Shown in pieces: positions 14,838 through 23,058 of a stretch of DNA of 52,223 nt (position 1 is its first letter; the number at the start of each line of letters is the position of its first letter). Origin of the DNA: Nostoc calcicola FACHB-3891 (GTDB lineage Bacteria; Cyanobacteriota; Cyanobacteriia; Cyanobacteriales; Nostocaceae); the NCBI RefSeq assembly GCF_014697355.1, contig NZ_JACJRQ010000049.1, positions 1-52,223 of the forward strand, read 5' to 3'. The position numbers and the translations under genes are program-made. The notes under the pieces were generated by a model. That model worked only from the letters and a program-made list of their open reading frames with translations. It had not been told where the DNA came from and searched no databases.

Positions 14838-16103
14838 CTAACATGGTCTAAGCACAGTAACCGCATAATTTTGCGGTGAAAGATACTGTTTAGCTAATTT
14901 TTGCAGTTCTTGGACATCAAAAGACTGAATTTCCTGGGGATATGTCACAGCTAATTCGGCTTGGGCAATTGTATTGTAGTACCCGTAAAGTCCTGTGAGT
15001 TGATTTGGCGTTTCCGTAGAAAAGGCATACTCGTTACATAGTAGTCTGCGCGATCGCGCTATTTCCTGTTGACTAATTCCTTGAGTCTGTAACTCATCTA
15101 AACGATCGCAAATTAAAGACTCAACTTCTTCTAGATTTTCTGGTTCTAACCAGGCAGTAATTGTAAATAAACTCGATTCCCGTTGCAGAGAAAAATTACT
15201 ACAAATTCCCTGTACCAATTGCAAATCTTCCCGCAAATCCCTTACTAAACGCGAAGTCCGCCCTTCTGCTAATAACACCGACAATAAATCTAAACCACAG
15301 GCAGTGTGGATTTGTTCTACTCCGGGTACCAGCCACGCCATTAATAATCGCGCTTGCTCTATGCGTGGTAAACATAGTTCTTGACGACGAATTTCTGTTA
15401 TTATTGGCTCTGCTACTTTTTCAAATTGGGGACAATGAGAAGGTTCGGCAAAATCAGCAAATGAACGATTTACTAATTCCCAGGCTGGCTCCTGAGCTAT
15501 ACCCCCTGCAATTACCACTGTCATATTTTCCGGTTGGTAGTGGGCGCGGTGAAAACAGCGCATCGCTTCTGGTGACTGCTGCATAAGTTCCTGCTCACTA
15601 CCCAGCACCGAACGTCCGTAAGGATGACGCCCATAGATGTTCTCAATTAAAGCTTGGAATCCCATCCAGTCGGAATCGTCATTGCACGAACGGATTTCCT
15701 CTAGTACTACATCCCGTTCGCGGCTAAATTCATCTTCTGGAATTGCCGCATTCAGCAGTAGTTCTCCCAAATGGGGTAGAGTATCTTGCAAATAAGGCGC
15801 AGCTGTGGTAAGTGAATAATGAGCATAATCATAACTTGTTGCGGCATTACTGACGCCACCCCGGTTTTCAACGTTGTGGTCGAACATTCCAGGGGGTAGC
15901 GTTGCCGTACCTTTAAAAATCATGTGTTCTAAAAAGTGCGCCATCCCAAACCACGGTTCTGGCTCTAGGGTTGCTCCAGCACGCACCCAAACATCAGCCA
16001 CAACTACAGGGGTAGTCGGAATTTCTTGATGAATAAACGTTAAACCACTGTCTAGTCGGAAGACCGAGGCTGGAAACACGATATCAGTTTGTTGTTGTGA
16101 CAA
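14838..16103 (-). CDS. M16 family zinc metallopeptidase, active subunit
   Basis: 421 residues. The inverted zinc motif is intact: GMAHFLEHMIFKGT near residue 57, with the downstream Glu expected in the ERDVVLEEIRS segment. The C-terminal half keeps the RxxY-like region (SRLVRDLREDLQLVQGI). It forms, by family knowledge, a clam-shell peptidase that degrades or processes peptides, and it sits in tandem with a sibling lacking the catalytic residues. No signal peptide is seen, so it acts in the cytoplasm. The substrate is unknown. Confidence 0.92.
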   Translation of the reverse strand: MSQQQTDIVFPASVFRLDSGLTFIHQEIPTTPVVVADVWVRAGATLEPEPWFGMAHFLEHMIFKGTATLPPGMFDHNVENRGGVSNAATSYDYAHYSLTTAAPYLQDTLPHLGELLLNAAIPEDEFSRERDVVLEEIRSCNDDSDWMGFQALIENIYGRHPYGRSVLGSEQELMQQSPEAMRCFHRAHYQPENMTVVIAGGIAQEPAWELVNRSFADFAEPSHCPQFEKVAEPIITEIRRQELCLPRIEQARLLMAWLVPGVEQIHTACGLDLLSVLLAEGRTSRLVRDLREDLQLVQGICSNFSLQRESSLFTITAWLEPENLEEVESLICDRLDELQTQGISQQEIARSRRLLCNEYAFSTETPNQLTGLYGYYNTIAQAELAVTYPQEIQSFDVQELQKLAKQYLSPQNYAVTVLRPC

Positions 16104-16250
16104 TTTTTTGTAGCTTTAACCACAATTTCATTCAATTGTGCGATCTTAACTCCGAACGTTACCTAAATTAGAATCATGTTATACAGATTTTGTTTTTATT
16201 CGCAAAAGAAGTTGACTTGTTCTAATATAAAGTCTGATTTTATACTATTT

Positions 16251-17876
16251 TCAATGGTATAATCCGTAGGTGGAAAACATTGTCCTGTAATAATATTGCT
16301 CAATTTCGTTTTGGTAATGTTTCATTTTCTCTGTATTTCCCTGCTCATAATAGAAAAATTCAGAAACTAATTTATAACCAGGAAAAGTTAGTTCTATATC
16401 ACAACTCACAGCACTCTCAATATAACGAATTCCTCTAGCATCTTGTTCGTCTAGTAAGATCTTGCCTAGCAGGTAGTTAGCTGGAGCATAGTAGGACTTC
16501 TCAGTAAGTAAATTTTCTAGCAAAGGAATAGCAGCGTCACTTCCTTTCGTTTCTGCCGTCCACTTACAGAGATTCCATTTCTCATCAAAAGTTAGCTTTT
16601 GGCTTTTGGCTTTTTCCTCCAAGTCAAATAGCTTCGGAGTTATATTTTGAAGGTAGCTAGTGCGGCCTTCCCAAAATCCTATGTTGGCTCTTTGCCACTG
16701 TTCATTTGTCTGCATTGTGATTTTTTCTAGAAAATCTCCGCTGAACACTTCCTCAGCAGCAGACTTAGTAATTGTCAGCTTGTCTGAAAGCTCTAAAGCA
16801 TTAGCAAGATAGCCCAAAGCATGTAGGCGCTCAGATAAGCAAGGATGGGTATCAATGGTGTCAGTCTTTTCTGCTAATGCTGCTTTTAACCATCTTTCCT
16901 TTCTATCAAAGAGAATTTGAGTTTTTAAGGCTTGAAACATTAGAGGTATGGCATTAGGAGGTTTTGGATTACGATCTGCTTGTTGATATATTTCACGCCA
17001 AAAAGCTCTGTGTAGATATCTATTCTTGATAGCAAGGCTGATGAGTCCCTCAGCAAGATGTTGCCCTCCCACCGAATTTGCAGAGCATTTATCTGCTTCG
17101 TACTCATTAACCCGTGACAGGACAAATGAATAAGCAGTGAATCTAGAAACAAACCACTCAAAGAACCAACCGAAAACAAGGAACCCTAATCCGTTTGCAA
17201 CAAGCATTAAAGCATCGACATACCAAACGCCAGAGCCAGATCTTGATTGCTGATGGTGTTTATGCAAGCGTTTCAATAATTGAACCCAAGCCTGATGGAT
17301 TCGATAAATCCAATTGGCAAATCGGCTATGGTTACCTGATAAATGTCCAAATTCATGGGCGATAACTGCGCGAAACTGCTCTAAAGTCAGTGCTTGCATC
17401 AAGGGCAAACCTACAAGCAAATAATTCTGAAACCAGCCAAAAATACCCAAGCGTGGTCTCTGTATAACCCCAGCATTGAACTCGTTTGTCAGCAAAATAT
17501 TCTGAAACTTTGGAGTCTTGAGGGTTATAGCTAGTTCATCAACTAATTGGAACAGATGTGGTACATCCCTACGCCGTAGCCTCTTTCCTTGAGGTTTTGG
17601 AATATTTACCCACAGCGATCGCACAACAATTCCTAATAATATTAGAGCTATGATGAAGACACATCCTATCCATACAGAACCAGACTGTAGGCTACTTCGC
17701 TGTAATAAGGCGATAGTTACGATAACCCATAAAAGAAACGATAGAACCAGCAAAACATAGCCATAACCCATCACCGCCAGAAAAAAAACACGCTGTCTAA
17801 ATTGTTCTGGTTTTCGGTGAGCATAGCCCTCTAATTGCTTTACCAAGTTGTCAAATTGTTCCTGTGTCAGAGACAT
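16251..17876 (-). CDS. Membrane M48 family metallopeptidase with TPR-like C-terminus
   Basis: 541 residues. Two transmembrane helices near residues 30-55 and 65-90 (GYGYVLLVLSFLLWVIV, then WIGCVFIIALILLGIVV) precede the catalytic domain. The zinc motif HEFGH is in VIAHEFGHLSGNHSR, with the third ligand Glu in RVNEYEADKCS. A third hydrophobic stretch (ALMLVANGLGFLVFGWFFEW) lies between them. After residue ~400 the sequence becomes TPR/Sel1-like. The set matches HtpX/Ste24-type membrane peptidases involved in membrane-protein quality control. It stands alone on its strand. Confidence 0.9.
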   Translation of the reverse strand: MSLTQEQFDNLVKQLEGYAHRKPEQFRQRVFFLAVMGYGYVLLVLSFLLWVIVTIALLQRSSLQSGSVWIGCVFIIALILLGIVVRSLWVNIPKPQGKRLRRRDVPHLFQLVDELAITLKTPKFQNILLTNEFNAGVIQRPRLGIFGWFQNYLLVGLPLMQALTLEQFRAVIAHEFGHLSGNHSRFANWIYRIHQAWVQLLKRLHKHHQQSRSGSGVWYVDALMLVANGLGFLVFGWFFEWFVSRFTAYSFVLSRVNEYEADKCSANSVGGQHLAEGLISLAIKNRYLHRAFWREIYQQADRNPKPPNAIPLMFQALKTQILFDRKERWLKAALAEKTDTIDTHPCLSERLHALGYLANALELSDKLTITKSAAEEVFSGDFLEKITMQTNEQWQRANIGFWEGRTSYLQNITPKLFDLEEKAKSQKLTFDEKWNLCKWTAETKGSDAAIPLLENLLTEKSYYAPANYLLGKILLDEQDARGIRYIESAVSCDIELTFPGYKLVSEFFYYEQGNTEKMKHYQNEIEQYYYRTMFSTYGLYH

Positions 17877-18074
17877 ACAGTTGGCGATGTCATTTTTTGA
17901 CTAGAATCTATACTTGGTAGCTTAATATCAAATTTAGCGATGAAAAGCAAGCGATCGCTAACGAACGCTCCGAAACCTAAATACTACCAATAGCGGAGGA
18001 ACCCTTCGTTGATGACTTTCTGCACTCATCCACCACTGAAAGATTGCTGAATTCTGGATTCTGAATTCTTCTTC

Positions 18075-18115
18075 AAATAATTAAAGCTCCCAAATTCTCA
18101 CTGAGTTTGGGAGCT
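18075..18115 (-). terminator. Terminator after 6S RNA
   Basis: AGCTCCCAAA and TTTGGGAGCT (18106-18115 with 18085-18094) make a perfect 10-base stem; reading leftward it is followed by TTTAATTATTT. Confidence 0.8.
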
Positions 18116-18126
18116 AATAATTTTGA

Positions 18127-18308
18127 GTTCACCGCGACGCCGTTTTACCTAAGTTTATGACCTGGTTAAACCAGGTGGGAACCTAAATTTCTCGTTTAAA
18201 GTTTCCGGGTACATGCCCGGTCTACTGCCACGAGAACTGTTTGACTCCCTTGTCTTTAAAGGCATAGATCAAAAAACTTGATGGCAGTCACCAACGTCGT
18301 AGTGCAAC
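18127..18308 (-). ncRNA. ssrS: 6S RNA
   Basis: About 182 bases, matching the ~185-base cyanobacterial 6Sa RNA. The minus-strand 5' end (GUUGCACUACGACG) pairs with the 3' end (CGUCGCGGUGAAC) as closing stem. A central CCGGG/CCCGG hairpin around CAUGUA caps the long rod, with a bubble between. A perfect TATAAT lies about 7 bases upstream and a terminator follows. In cyanobacteria the 6S gene (ssaA) is known to neighbour purK, and purK lies directly upstream here on the same strand. 6S RNA mimics an open promoter and binds RNA polymerase. Confidence 0.85.
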
Positions 18309-18314
18309 TAACTC

Positions 18315-18320
18315 ATTATA
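18315..18320 (-). promoter_or_regulatory. -10 box of 6S RNA promoter
   Basis: A perfect TATAAT on the minus strand lies about 7 bases before the predicted RNA start at 18308. No consensus -35 box is evident, as in several cyanobacterial promoters. Confidence 0.65.
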
Positions 18321-18368
18321 GCTTTCAAAAAGATGTTGTGTGTTCAACATCCAAAGTTTTTGAGAAAT

Positions 18369-19529
18369 TTAGCCGGGATACCAGATAGATTCTATGGTCT
18401 GGGCAACTGCGATCGCCATATCTCGATTTTGATTATCCAGCAAAACTGTGACATGTCCCAACTTGCGCCCAGGACGGGATTCAGTTTTTCCATACCAGTG
18501 GACATGCGCCTGGGGAATTTCTGCTATTTGTTGACGCTGGCTTTGGTAATCGCTGTGAGAATTTTCATACCCCAACAAGTTCACCATCACAGCACCAGCA
18601 CACTGTAAACCAGGATTTCCCAAGGGTAAACCACAAACCGCCCTTAGCTGTTGCTCAAACTGAGAAGTTTCACAAGCGTCGAGGGAAAAATGCCCAGAAT
18701 TGTGTGTACGGGGAGCAATTTCATTTACCAGTACTTTGCCATCAGCAGCCAGAAATAGCTCAATGCCAAAGACTCCTACTACTTGCAGGCTATTTAATAG
18801 AGTATGTGCGATCGCTTCTATTTCTACTACTTGATTCGGCGAAATCTCCGCTGGCGCAATCACCCGCCGACACACTTGTTGTTCTTGTTGGGTTTCTACC
18901 ACTGGATAGATGACAATTTCTCCGTCTACAGAACGGGCTGCTATTACTGCTAGTTCTCTTTCAAAAGGTACAAATTCTTCTAACAAGAAAATTGATTGAC
19001 TTGGAGTTTTTGTTATAGTTTCATAACTTAACTTTTCTTCTAAAGCAGCAAAGTCTAAAATGATGAAAGTACCCTGACCGTCATAACCGTGGCGTCGGGA
19101 TTTGAGAACTACTGGAAAACCTAGATACTCTATTTTAGATTTGAGATTTTCTGTCTCTTCGAGAGCAAAAAATTGCGGAACTGGTAAGCCTAAATCGCTT
19201 AAATAGCGGCGTTGATGATATTTATCTAAAAGAGGAGTTAATGCTTCTAATCTTGGACGGAAACAAACACCTTGCTTTGCTAAAACAGATAAAGCATCTA
19301 AGTTAACAAATTCATTTTCAAAGGTGATGACATCGCATTTTTTTGCTAAGATTTCTGTAGCATTAGCATCATCTACCGGGGCAAAAAAAACTTCCTTGGC
19401 GATTGACACCGCCGGGTCGCCTTGACTAGGAGTTTGTACTATTAATTCTACTCCTAGCTTGCGTGCTGCATCTGCCATCATCCAAGCAAGTTGTCCGCCA
19501 CCAATTACACCTACACGTTTCATTAACAT
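18369..19529 (-). CDS. purK: N5-carboxyaminoimidazole ribonucleotide synthase
   Basis: 386 residues with an ATP-grasp fold. It catalyses the ATP- and bicarbonate-dependent conversion of AIR to N5-CAIR in de novo purine synthesis (cytoplasm), passing product to PurE. The N-terminal KRVGVIGGGQLAWMM nucleotide-binding loop, the ATP-grasp segment SRRHGYDGQGT, and the metal/phosphate region VNEIAPRTHNSGH are all present. The ATG at 19529 overlaps the end of the upstream pentapeptide gene by 7 bases; the ATG at 19523 is an alternative start two codons later. 6S RNA follows downstream. Confidence 0.97.
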   Translation of the reverse strand: MLMKRVGVIGGGQLAWMMADAARKLGVELIVQTPSQGDPAVSIAKEVFFAPVDDANATEILAKKCDVITFENEFVNLDALSVLAKQGVCFRPRLEALTPLLDKYHQRRYLSDLGLPVPQFFALEETENLKSKIEYLGFPVVLKSRRHGYDGQGTFIILDFAALEEKLSYETITKTPSQSIFLLEEFVPFERELAVIAARSVDGEIVIYPVVETQQEQQVCRRVIAPAEISPNQVVEIEAIAHTLLNSLQVVGVFGIELFLAADGKVLVNEIAPRTHNSGHFSLDACETSQFEQQLRAVCGLPLGNPGLQCAGAVMVNLLGYENSHSDYQSQRQQIAEIPQAHVHWYGKTESRPGRKLGHVTVLLDNQNRDMAIAVAQTIESIWYPG

Positions 19530-20044
19530 CCCAGAGAATCACGAGTTTGCACGCCTGTTTTGGAATTCACACCACTGGCTTTTGTACACAGTTCTTTGAT
19601 TTGCGCTCTATCCAAAATTGCATCTGTAAAATCTGCACCGTCTATATTCACATCATTAAATATGGCGCGGAGCAAAAGAGTTTCTTTGAGAACTGCATCG
19701 CTCAAATCTACCCTAGTCAAGTTTACCTGATCGACCATTGCATTCGTTAAATCCGCTCCGTGGAGGTTTGCTTGCGTCATCACCGAAGCACTCAATATTG
19801 CTCCCCGCAAGTCAGCGTTTGTAAAATTAGCGAATTCCATGTTGGCGTTAGAAAACTCCGCCGCTTGTAAACTTTGACCAGAAAAATCACGTCTCGACAA
19901 CTCTGCATTACTAAATGACAGTGGATGAGTCCAGCTTACCGCCAGCGCAGGATGAGCCACGCACCATACAATAATCCCCAAAAGTAACGCCAACCCTTGC
20001 CGCCAAAACATATCGAGAGCCAATTTGGTGTAAGATCGCTGCAT
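19523..20044 (-). CDS. Exported pentapeptide-repeat protein
   Basis: 173 residues. A signal peptide is clear (basic MQRSYTK, hydrophobic LALLLGIIVWCVA, cleavage after HPALA). From about residue 45 to 150 the sequence follows A(D/N)LxX pentapeptides (SNANMEFANFTNADLRGA, ANLHGADLTNA), predicting a right-handed beta-helix. Two cysteines near the C-terminus could form a disulfide. Lumenal or periplasmic pentapeptide proteins are abundant in cyanobacteria and mostly of unknown role. The 7-base overlap with purK suggests cotranscription, not shared function. Confidence 0.88.
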   Translation of the reverse strand: MQRSYTKLALDMFWRQGLALLLGIIVWCVAHPALAVSWTHPLSFSNAELSRRDFSGQSLQAAEFSNANMEFANFTNADLRGAILSASVMTQANLHGADLTNAMVDQVNLTRVDLSDAVLKETLLLRAIFNDVNIDGADFTDAILDRAQIKELCTKASGVNSKTGVQTRDSLGC

Positions 20045-20646
20045 TGTTAAGCTTACCGCATTTGAATATTAACTTGACTGCATCATCGCAATTGAGACTC
20101 GCAGCCCTGCTAGTGGACTTAGGGGATCTATAAATTTCCCCTTGCTTAATATTTTGTAACGTAAAAGCAGCCTTGGCTTCTCACTTTGAGCAAAATTATT
20201 TCTGCGACTTGAGGCAGAAAACAGCAATTAATTCGGGGGGACTATGGGGGCGATGTCTACGATGGGCTACGCCTACGCAACATCATACCAGCAAAATTCT
20301 TACCAAAGACTGATAAAAATAACTTTATATTTTTTTAAACTCTCACGAAATACTCATTGATTTATTTACAATTCTTGATTAAAAAAATTGGTTTTTCGGA
20401 TATAGATAGTTTTATTGAGCAGTAACACTCATCGATTCATTTACAATTCTTAACTTTGAATTTTTCACGTAAAGTTTATTGTCATTTGAAGTCAACAGAT
20501 TCTATCCACTGCTAGGCTTTTAATTAAGCAAAGCAATGTTTGAGTCTAACGATCGTGTGTTTCAACTGCTTAACGAAGCTTAAAAATATCATAGATAAAG
20601 TTAATTTTATACCGAATTAGTTAGATTTTTAGGAATCTCCGAAAGA
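20045..20646. other. Gene-free interval
   Basis: About 600 A/T-rich bases without a convincing gene. They contain a copy of the dispersed GCGATGTCTACGATGGGC repeat near 20253 (also at about 13420), a direct-repeat pair at 20352-20451, and a 15-codon frame from 20536 that is too short to call. Confidence 0.7.
20352..20451. repeat. Spaced direct repeat of 25 bases
   Basis: ACTCATTGATTTATTTACAA plus TTCTT (20352-20376) recurs at 20427-20451 with two changes. The start-to-start spacing is 75 bases. It could be a tandem binding site or relic duplication upstream of the gene at 20647. Confidence 0.6.
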
Positions 20647-21018
20647 TTGTCTTCACCAACTACACAAACTCCACAAACTGAACTCCCAACTGCGATGATT
20701 AATCATTACTCACTTCAATGGATTGAGACATGGTGCGAAGAAAATGGCTGGACAGATTTATTTGTCGAGCGGCGTAACAACTACTGGGCTTTTCCTCCGG
20801 GTGGCGTAATGCCAGAACCAATTCCAGTTAATGTTCTGAGATTGATTAAAGCCCAAAATGGATTAACTTTTGAAGAACGATTGTGGTCTACCTCAGCAGT
20901 AATTGGCACAATCTCAGCTATTCTTTTTAGCTTTTGGTTCCAGTCTCCAATGCCATTAGTTTTGGCTTTCGCCTTTAACGCCGTTACTGTGGCTCAATTG
21001 GAACTTGAGGATGCCTAA
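20647..21018 (+). CDS. Conserved cyanobacterial membrane-associated protein (123 aa)
   Basis: Read from a TTG at 20647 (SSPTTQTPQTELPTAM...), or from the ATG at 20695 which removes the Pro/Thr-rich arm. The soluble part contains LQWIETWCEENGWTDLFVE and AFPPGGVMPEPIPVNVL. The C-terminal third has two hydrophobic stretches (STSAVIGTISAILFSFWF and PLVLAFAFNAVTVAQ), likely membrane helices. I recognise the pattern as a cyanobacteria-specific unknown family. A strong terminator follows. Confidence 0.75.
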   Translation: MSSPTTQTPQTELPTAMINHYSLQWIETWCEENGWTDLFVERRNNYWAFPPGGVMPEPIPVNVLRLIKAQNGLTFEERLWSTSAVIGTISAILFSFWFQSPMPLVLAFAFNAVTVAQLELEDA

Positions 21019-21043
21019 ATTTTTGATTTTGGGCTTTGGTATT

Positions 21044-21080
21044 AAAACTGCTCTTGTTTGGTTTCAGCAAGAGCAGTTTT
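21044..21080 (+). terminator. Rho-independent terminator
   Basis: AAAACTGCTCTTG (21044-21056) pairs perfectly with CAAGAGCAGTTTT (21068-21080), followed by AATTTAAT. Confidence 0.85.
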
Positions 21081-21151
21081 AATTTAATAATCTGCAAAAT
21101 GCTTTTCTTTTTGTGCATTATGCTGCAATAGGGTTGGGTTGAGGTTATTGA

Positions 21152-21187
21152 TGTAGAGCAGAAGCAGACGCGATAAATCGCGTCTCT
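21152..21187. repeat. Dispersed palindrome around GCGATAAATCGC
   Basis: GACGCGATAAATCGCGTCTC-type palindrome ending CTCTAC; relatives lie at 25244-25274 and 51583-51653. Such GTAGAGACGnnn repeats are scattered in Nostoc-type genomes. Confidence 0.65.
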
Positions 21188-21238
21188 ACATCAGGATTTT
21201 GGGCTTATTTGAATTTTTCCCGCTAACTTACTGAAGTT

Positions 21239-21332
21239 ACAGCGTATTTCAGGTAAATGAAGTACACGGGTAGGGGCACAACATGTTGTGCCCCTACGAT
21301 TATCTGTACCTCACCAAGGTGCAATCTGCTGT
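21239..21332. repeat. MITE-like element with palindromic core
   Basis: Imperfect inverted ends (ACAGCGTATTTC left, reverse complement of AATCTGCTGT right) enclose a 28-base perfect palindrome at 21270-21297 made of GTAGGGGCACAACA and its complement. The element overlaps the last codons of the NUDIX gene (21311-21332), supplying its C-terminus. Degenerate ends are also near 12187 and 49337. Confidence 0.6.
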
Positions 21333-21874
21333 ATAAATTTTAAACCTAAGAAAAGAGCCGCTATAGTACCAGCAACAGAAATTTCTCCTTGAATAATTTT
21401 CTCTAAAACTGATTCAGCGGAAATTAAGACAATCTCAATTTCTTCTGTAATATCAAGTTGTTGCTCTCTCACTTTTATGACATTTTCTGCTAAAAATAAA
21501 TGTATTTTATTGGTATCTTTGCTTGGCTTATCGTATAAAGTTCCTATCTTTTTAAATTCTTGGGGAATATAACCAGTTTCTTCTGTAAATTCTCTAATTG
21601 CTGCTACTTCGGCACTCTCTTTTGTAGGATCGAAATTCCCTGCTGGCAGTTCCACGAAAAATTCACCTACGGCATGTCTGTATTGGCGGACGAAAATAAT
21701 TTCTCTACTACTAGTTATAGGCAAAACCATTGCAACGTCTTGCTTAATACTGACGAAATAATCATCGATTATTTTTCCATTCGGCAATTCTATTTCATCT
21801 TGCCTTACCTTACACCAGTAATGATCTAAGACCATTTTTGATTTCAAAGTTTTCCATTTCTTTAAGTTGCTCAT
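21311..21874 (-). CDS. NUDIX hydrolase, ADP-ribose pyrophosphatase-like
   Basis: 187 residues, the usual size for ADP-ribose pyrophosphatases. The NUDIX box is intact in its core: KESAEVAAIREFTEETGY (E-x7-R-E-F-x-E-E-x-G-Y), preceded by VELPAGNFDP. An N-terminal strand set (VLDHYWCKVRQDEIELPNG) fits the same family. It probably hydrolyses ADP-ribose or a related nucleoside diphosphate sugar to AMP plus sugar phosphate. The last seven codons come from the overlapping MITE-like element, so the C-terminus is probably not ancestral. Confidence 0.88.
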   Translation of the reverse strand: MSNLKKWKTLKSKMVLDHYWCKVRQDEIELPNGKIIDDYFVSIKQDVAMVLPITSSREIIFVRQYRHAVGEFFVELPAGNFDPTKESAEVAAIREFTEETGYIPQEFKKIGTLYDKPSKDTNKIHLFLAENVIKVREQQLDITEEIEIVLISAESVLEKIIQGEISVAGTIAALFLGLKFIQQIAPW

Positions 21875-22005
21875 AAATTAACTAATAAAGAAAATTTTGT
21901 ATAAGGAATCAAGTACTGAATGTAAAAAAGTATAACGGATACGTCCGACGATCTAAATTTTAAACTTACACTGGCTTTTGCAATAACATAATACGCTCTA
22001 TATTT

Positions 22006-23058
22006 ATGCAAATAAATGTAAATTTATTTACAGTTAATAAGAGATTCCCGTTGACCATTAGTCGGGGTACAACAGCACAGACAACGAATGTCTGGGTAAG
22101 AATTTCACAAGATGGTATCGAAGGCTGGGGAGAAGCGTCGCCGTTTGGTGTGGGTAATCATCGGCAATCAACTGATACAATCAAGGACGCTCTAGAGCAA
22201 GTTATACCATTGTTGCAAACATTCAATCCCTTACAGCGGCAAGAAATTGAGCAAGTTTTAACCCAAAACCAGGTTCCTTCTGCTGTGAAAGCAGCTTTGG
22301 ATATGGCAATGCACGACTGGCTGGGTAAGCGCGTAGGGTTACCTCTATGGCAAATTTGGGGACTCGATCGCCACGCCATTGTACCAACTTCCCTGACAAT
22401 TGGTATTAATTCACCAGCAGGTGCGATCGCCAGAGCCAAAGACTGGTTAAACTTTACGGATGTTCGTATTTTCAAAGTCAAGCTGGGTAGTCCAGATGGC
22501 ATAGAAGCTGACCGAAAAATGCTCTTAGCGGTGCGAGAAGCAGCACCCGAAGTAGAATTTTTCGTTGATGCTAACGGCGGTTGGAGTTTAGAAGATGCGA
22601 TCGCCATGTGCAATTGGCTGGCTGATTTAGGTATAAAGTATGTAGAACAACCATTGCCACGAGGACAGGAAATAAGTTTAGCAAAACTCAAGGAAAACTC
22701 TCCTCTCCCCATCTTTGTCGATGAAAGTTGCTTCACAAGTTCTGATATTCCCGATTTAGCAAACTACGTCGATGGGATTAATATTAAACTGATGAAATCA
22801 GGGGGACTAACCGAAGCAATGCGAATGGTACATGTAGCCAGAGCCTACGGCTTACAAGTAATGTTCGGTTGTTATTCTGACAGTTCCTTAGCCAATACAG
22901 CAGCAGCACAGCTAGCACCACTAGCTGATTATTTAGATTTAGACAGTCACCTTAACTTAATTGATGACCCTTTTACGGGTGCATCGATCAAAGAAGGGAG
23001 AGTTTTGCCAAAAGATTTACCAGGTTTGGGGGTACAGCACAGTGCGTCTGCCACTTAA
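22006..23058 (+). CDS. Enolase-superfamily dipeptide epimerase (L-Ala-D/L-Glu epimerase / DgcA-like)
   Basis: 350 residues, a complete muconate-lactonising-type enolase-superfamily enzyme. The catalytic Lys pair is in FKVKLGSPDG (K-x-K). Metal ligands are visible in VDANGG, VEQPL and VDESC, and the second-half catalytic Lys is in NIKLMKSGG. These are the residues of L-Ala-D/L-Glu epimerases that act on murein peptides; the related DgcA racemises N-acetyl-D-glutamate. The downstream DUF1611 gene overlaps this gene by 17 bases, so the two are translationally linked, which favours a DgcA/DgcN-like pair. Substrate remains inferred. Confidence 0.88.
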   Translation: MQINVNLFTVNKRFPLTISRGTTAQTTNVWVRISQDGIEGWGEASPFGVGNHRQSTDTIKDALEQVIPLLQTFNPLQRQEIEQVLTQNQVPSAVKAALDMAMHDWLGKRVGLPLWQIWGLDRHAIVPTSLTIGINSPAGAIARAKDWLNFTDVRIFKVKLGSPDGIEADRKMLLAVREAAPEVEFFVDANGGWSLEDAIAMCNWLADLGIKYVEQPLPRGQEISLAKLKENSPLPIFVDESCFTSSDIPDLANYVDGINIKLMKSGGLTEAMRMVHVARAYGLQVMFGCYSDSSLANTAAAQLAPLADYLDLDSHLNLIDDPFTGASIKEGRVLPKDLPGLGVQHSASAT

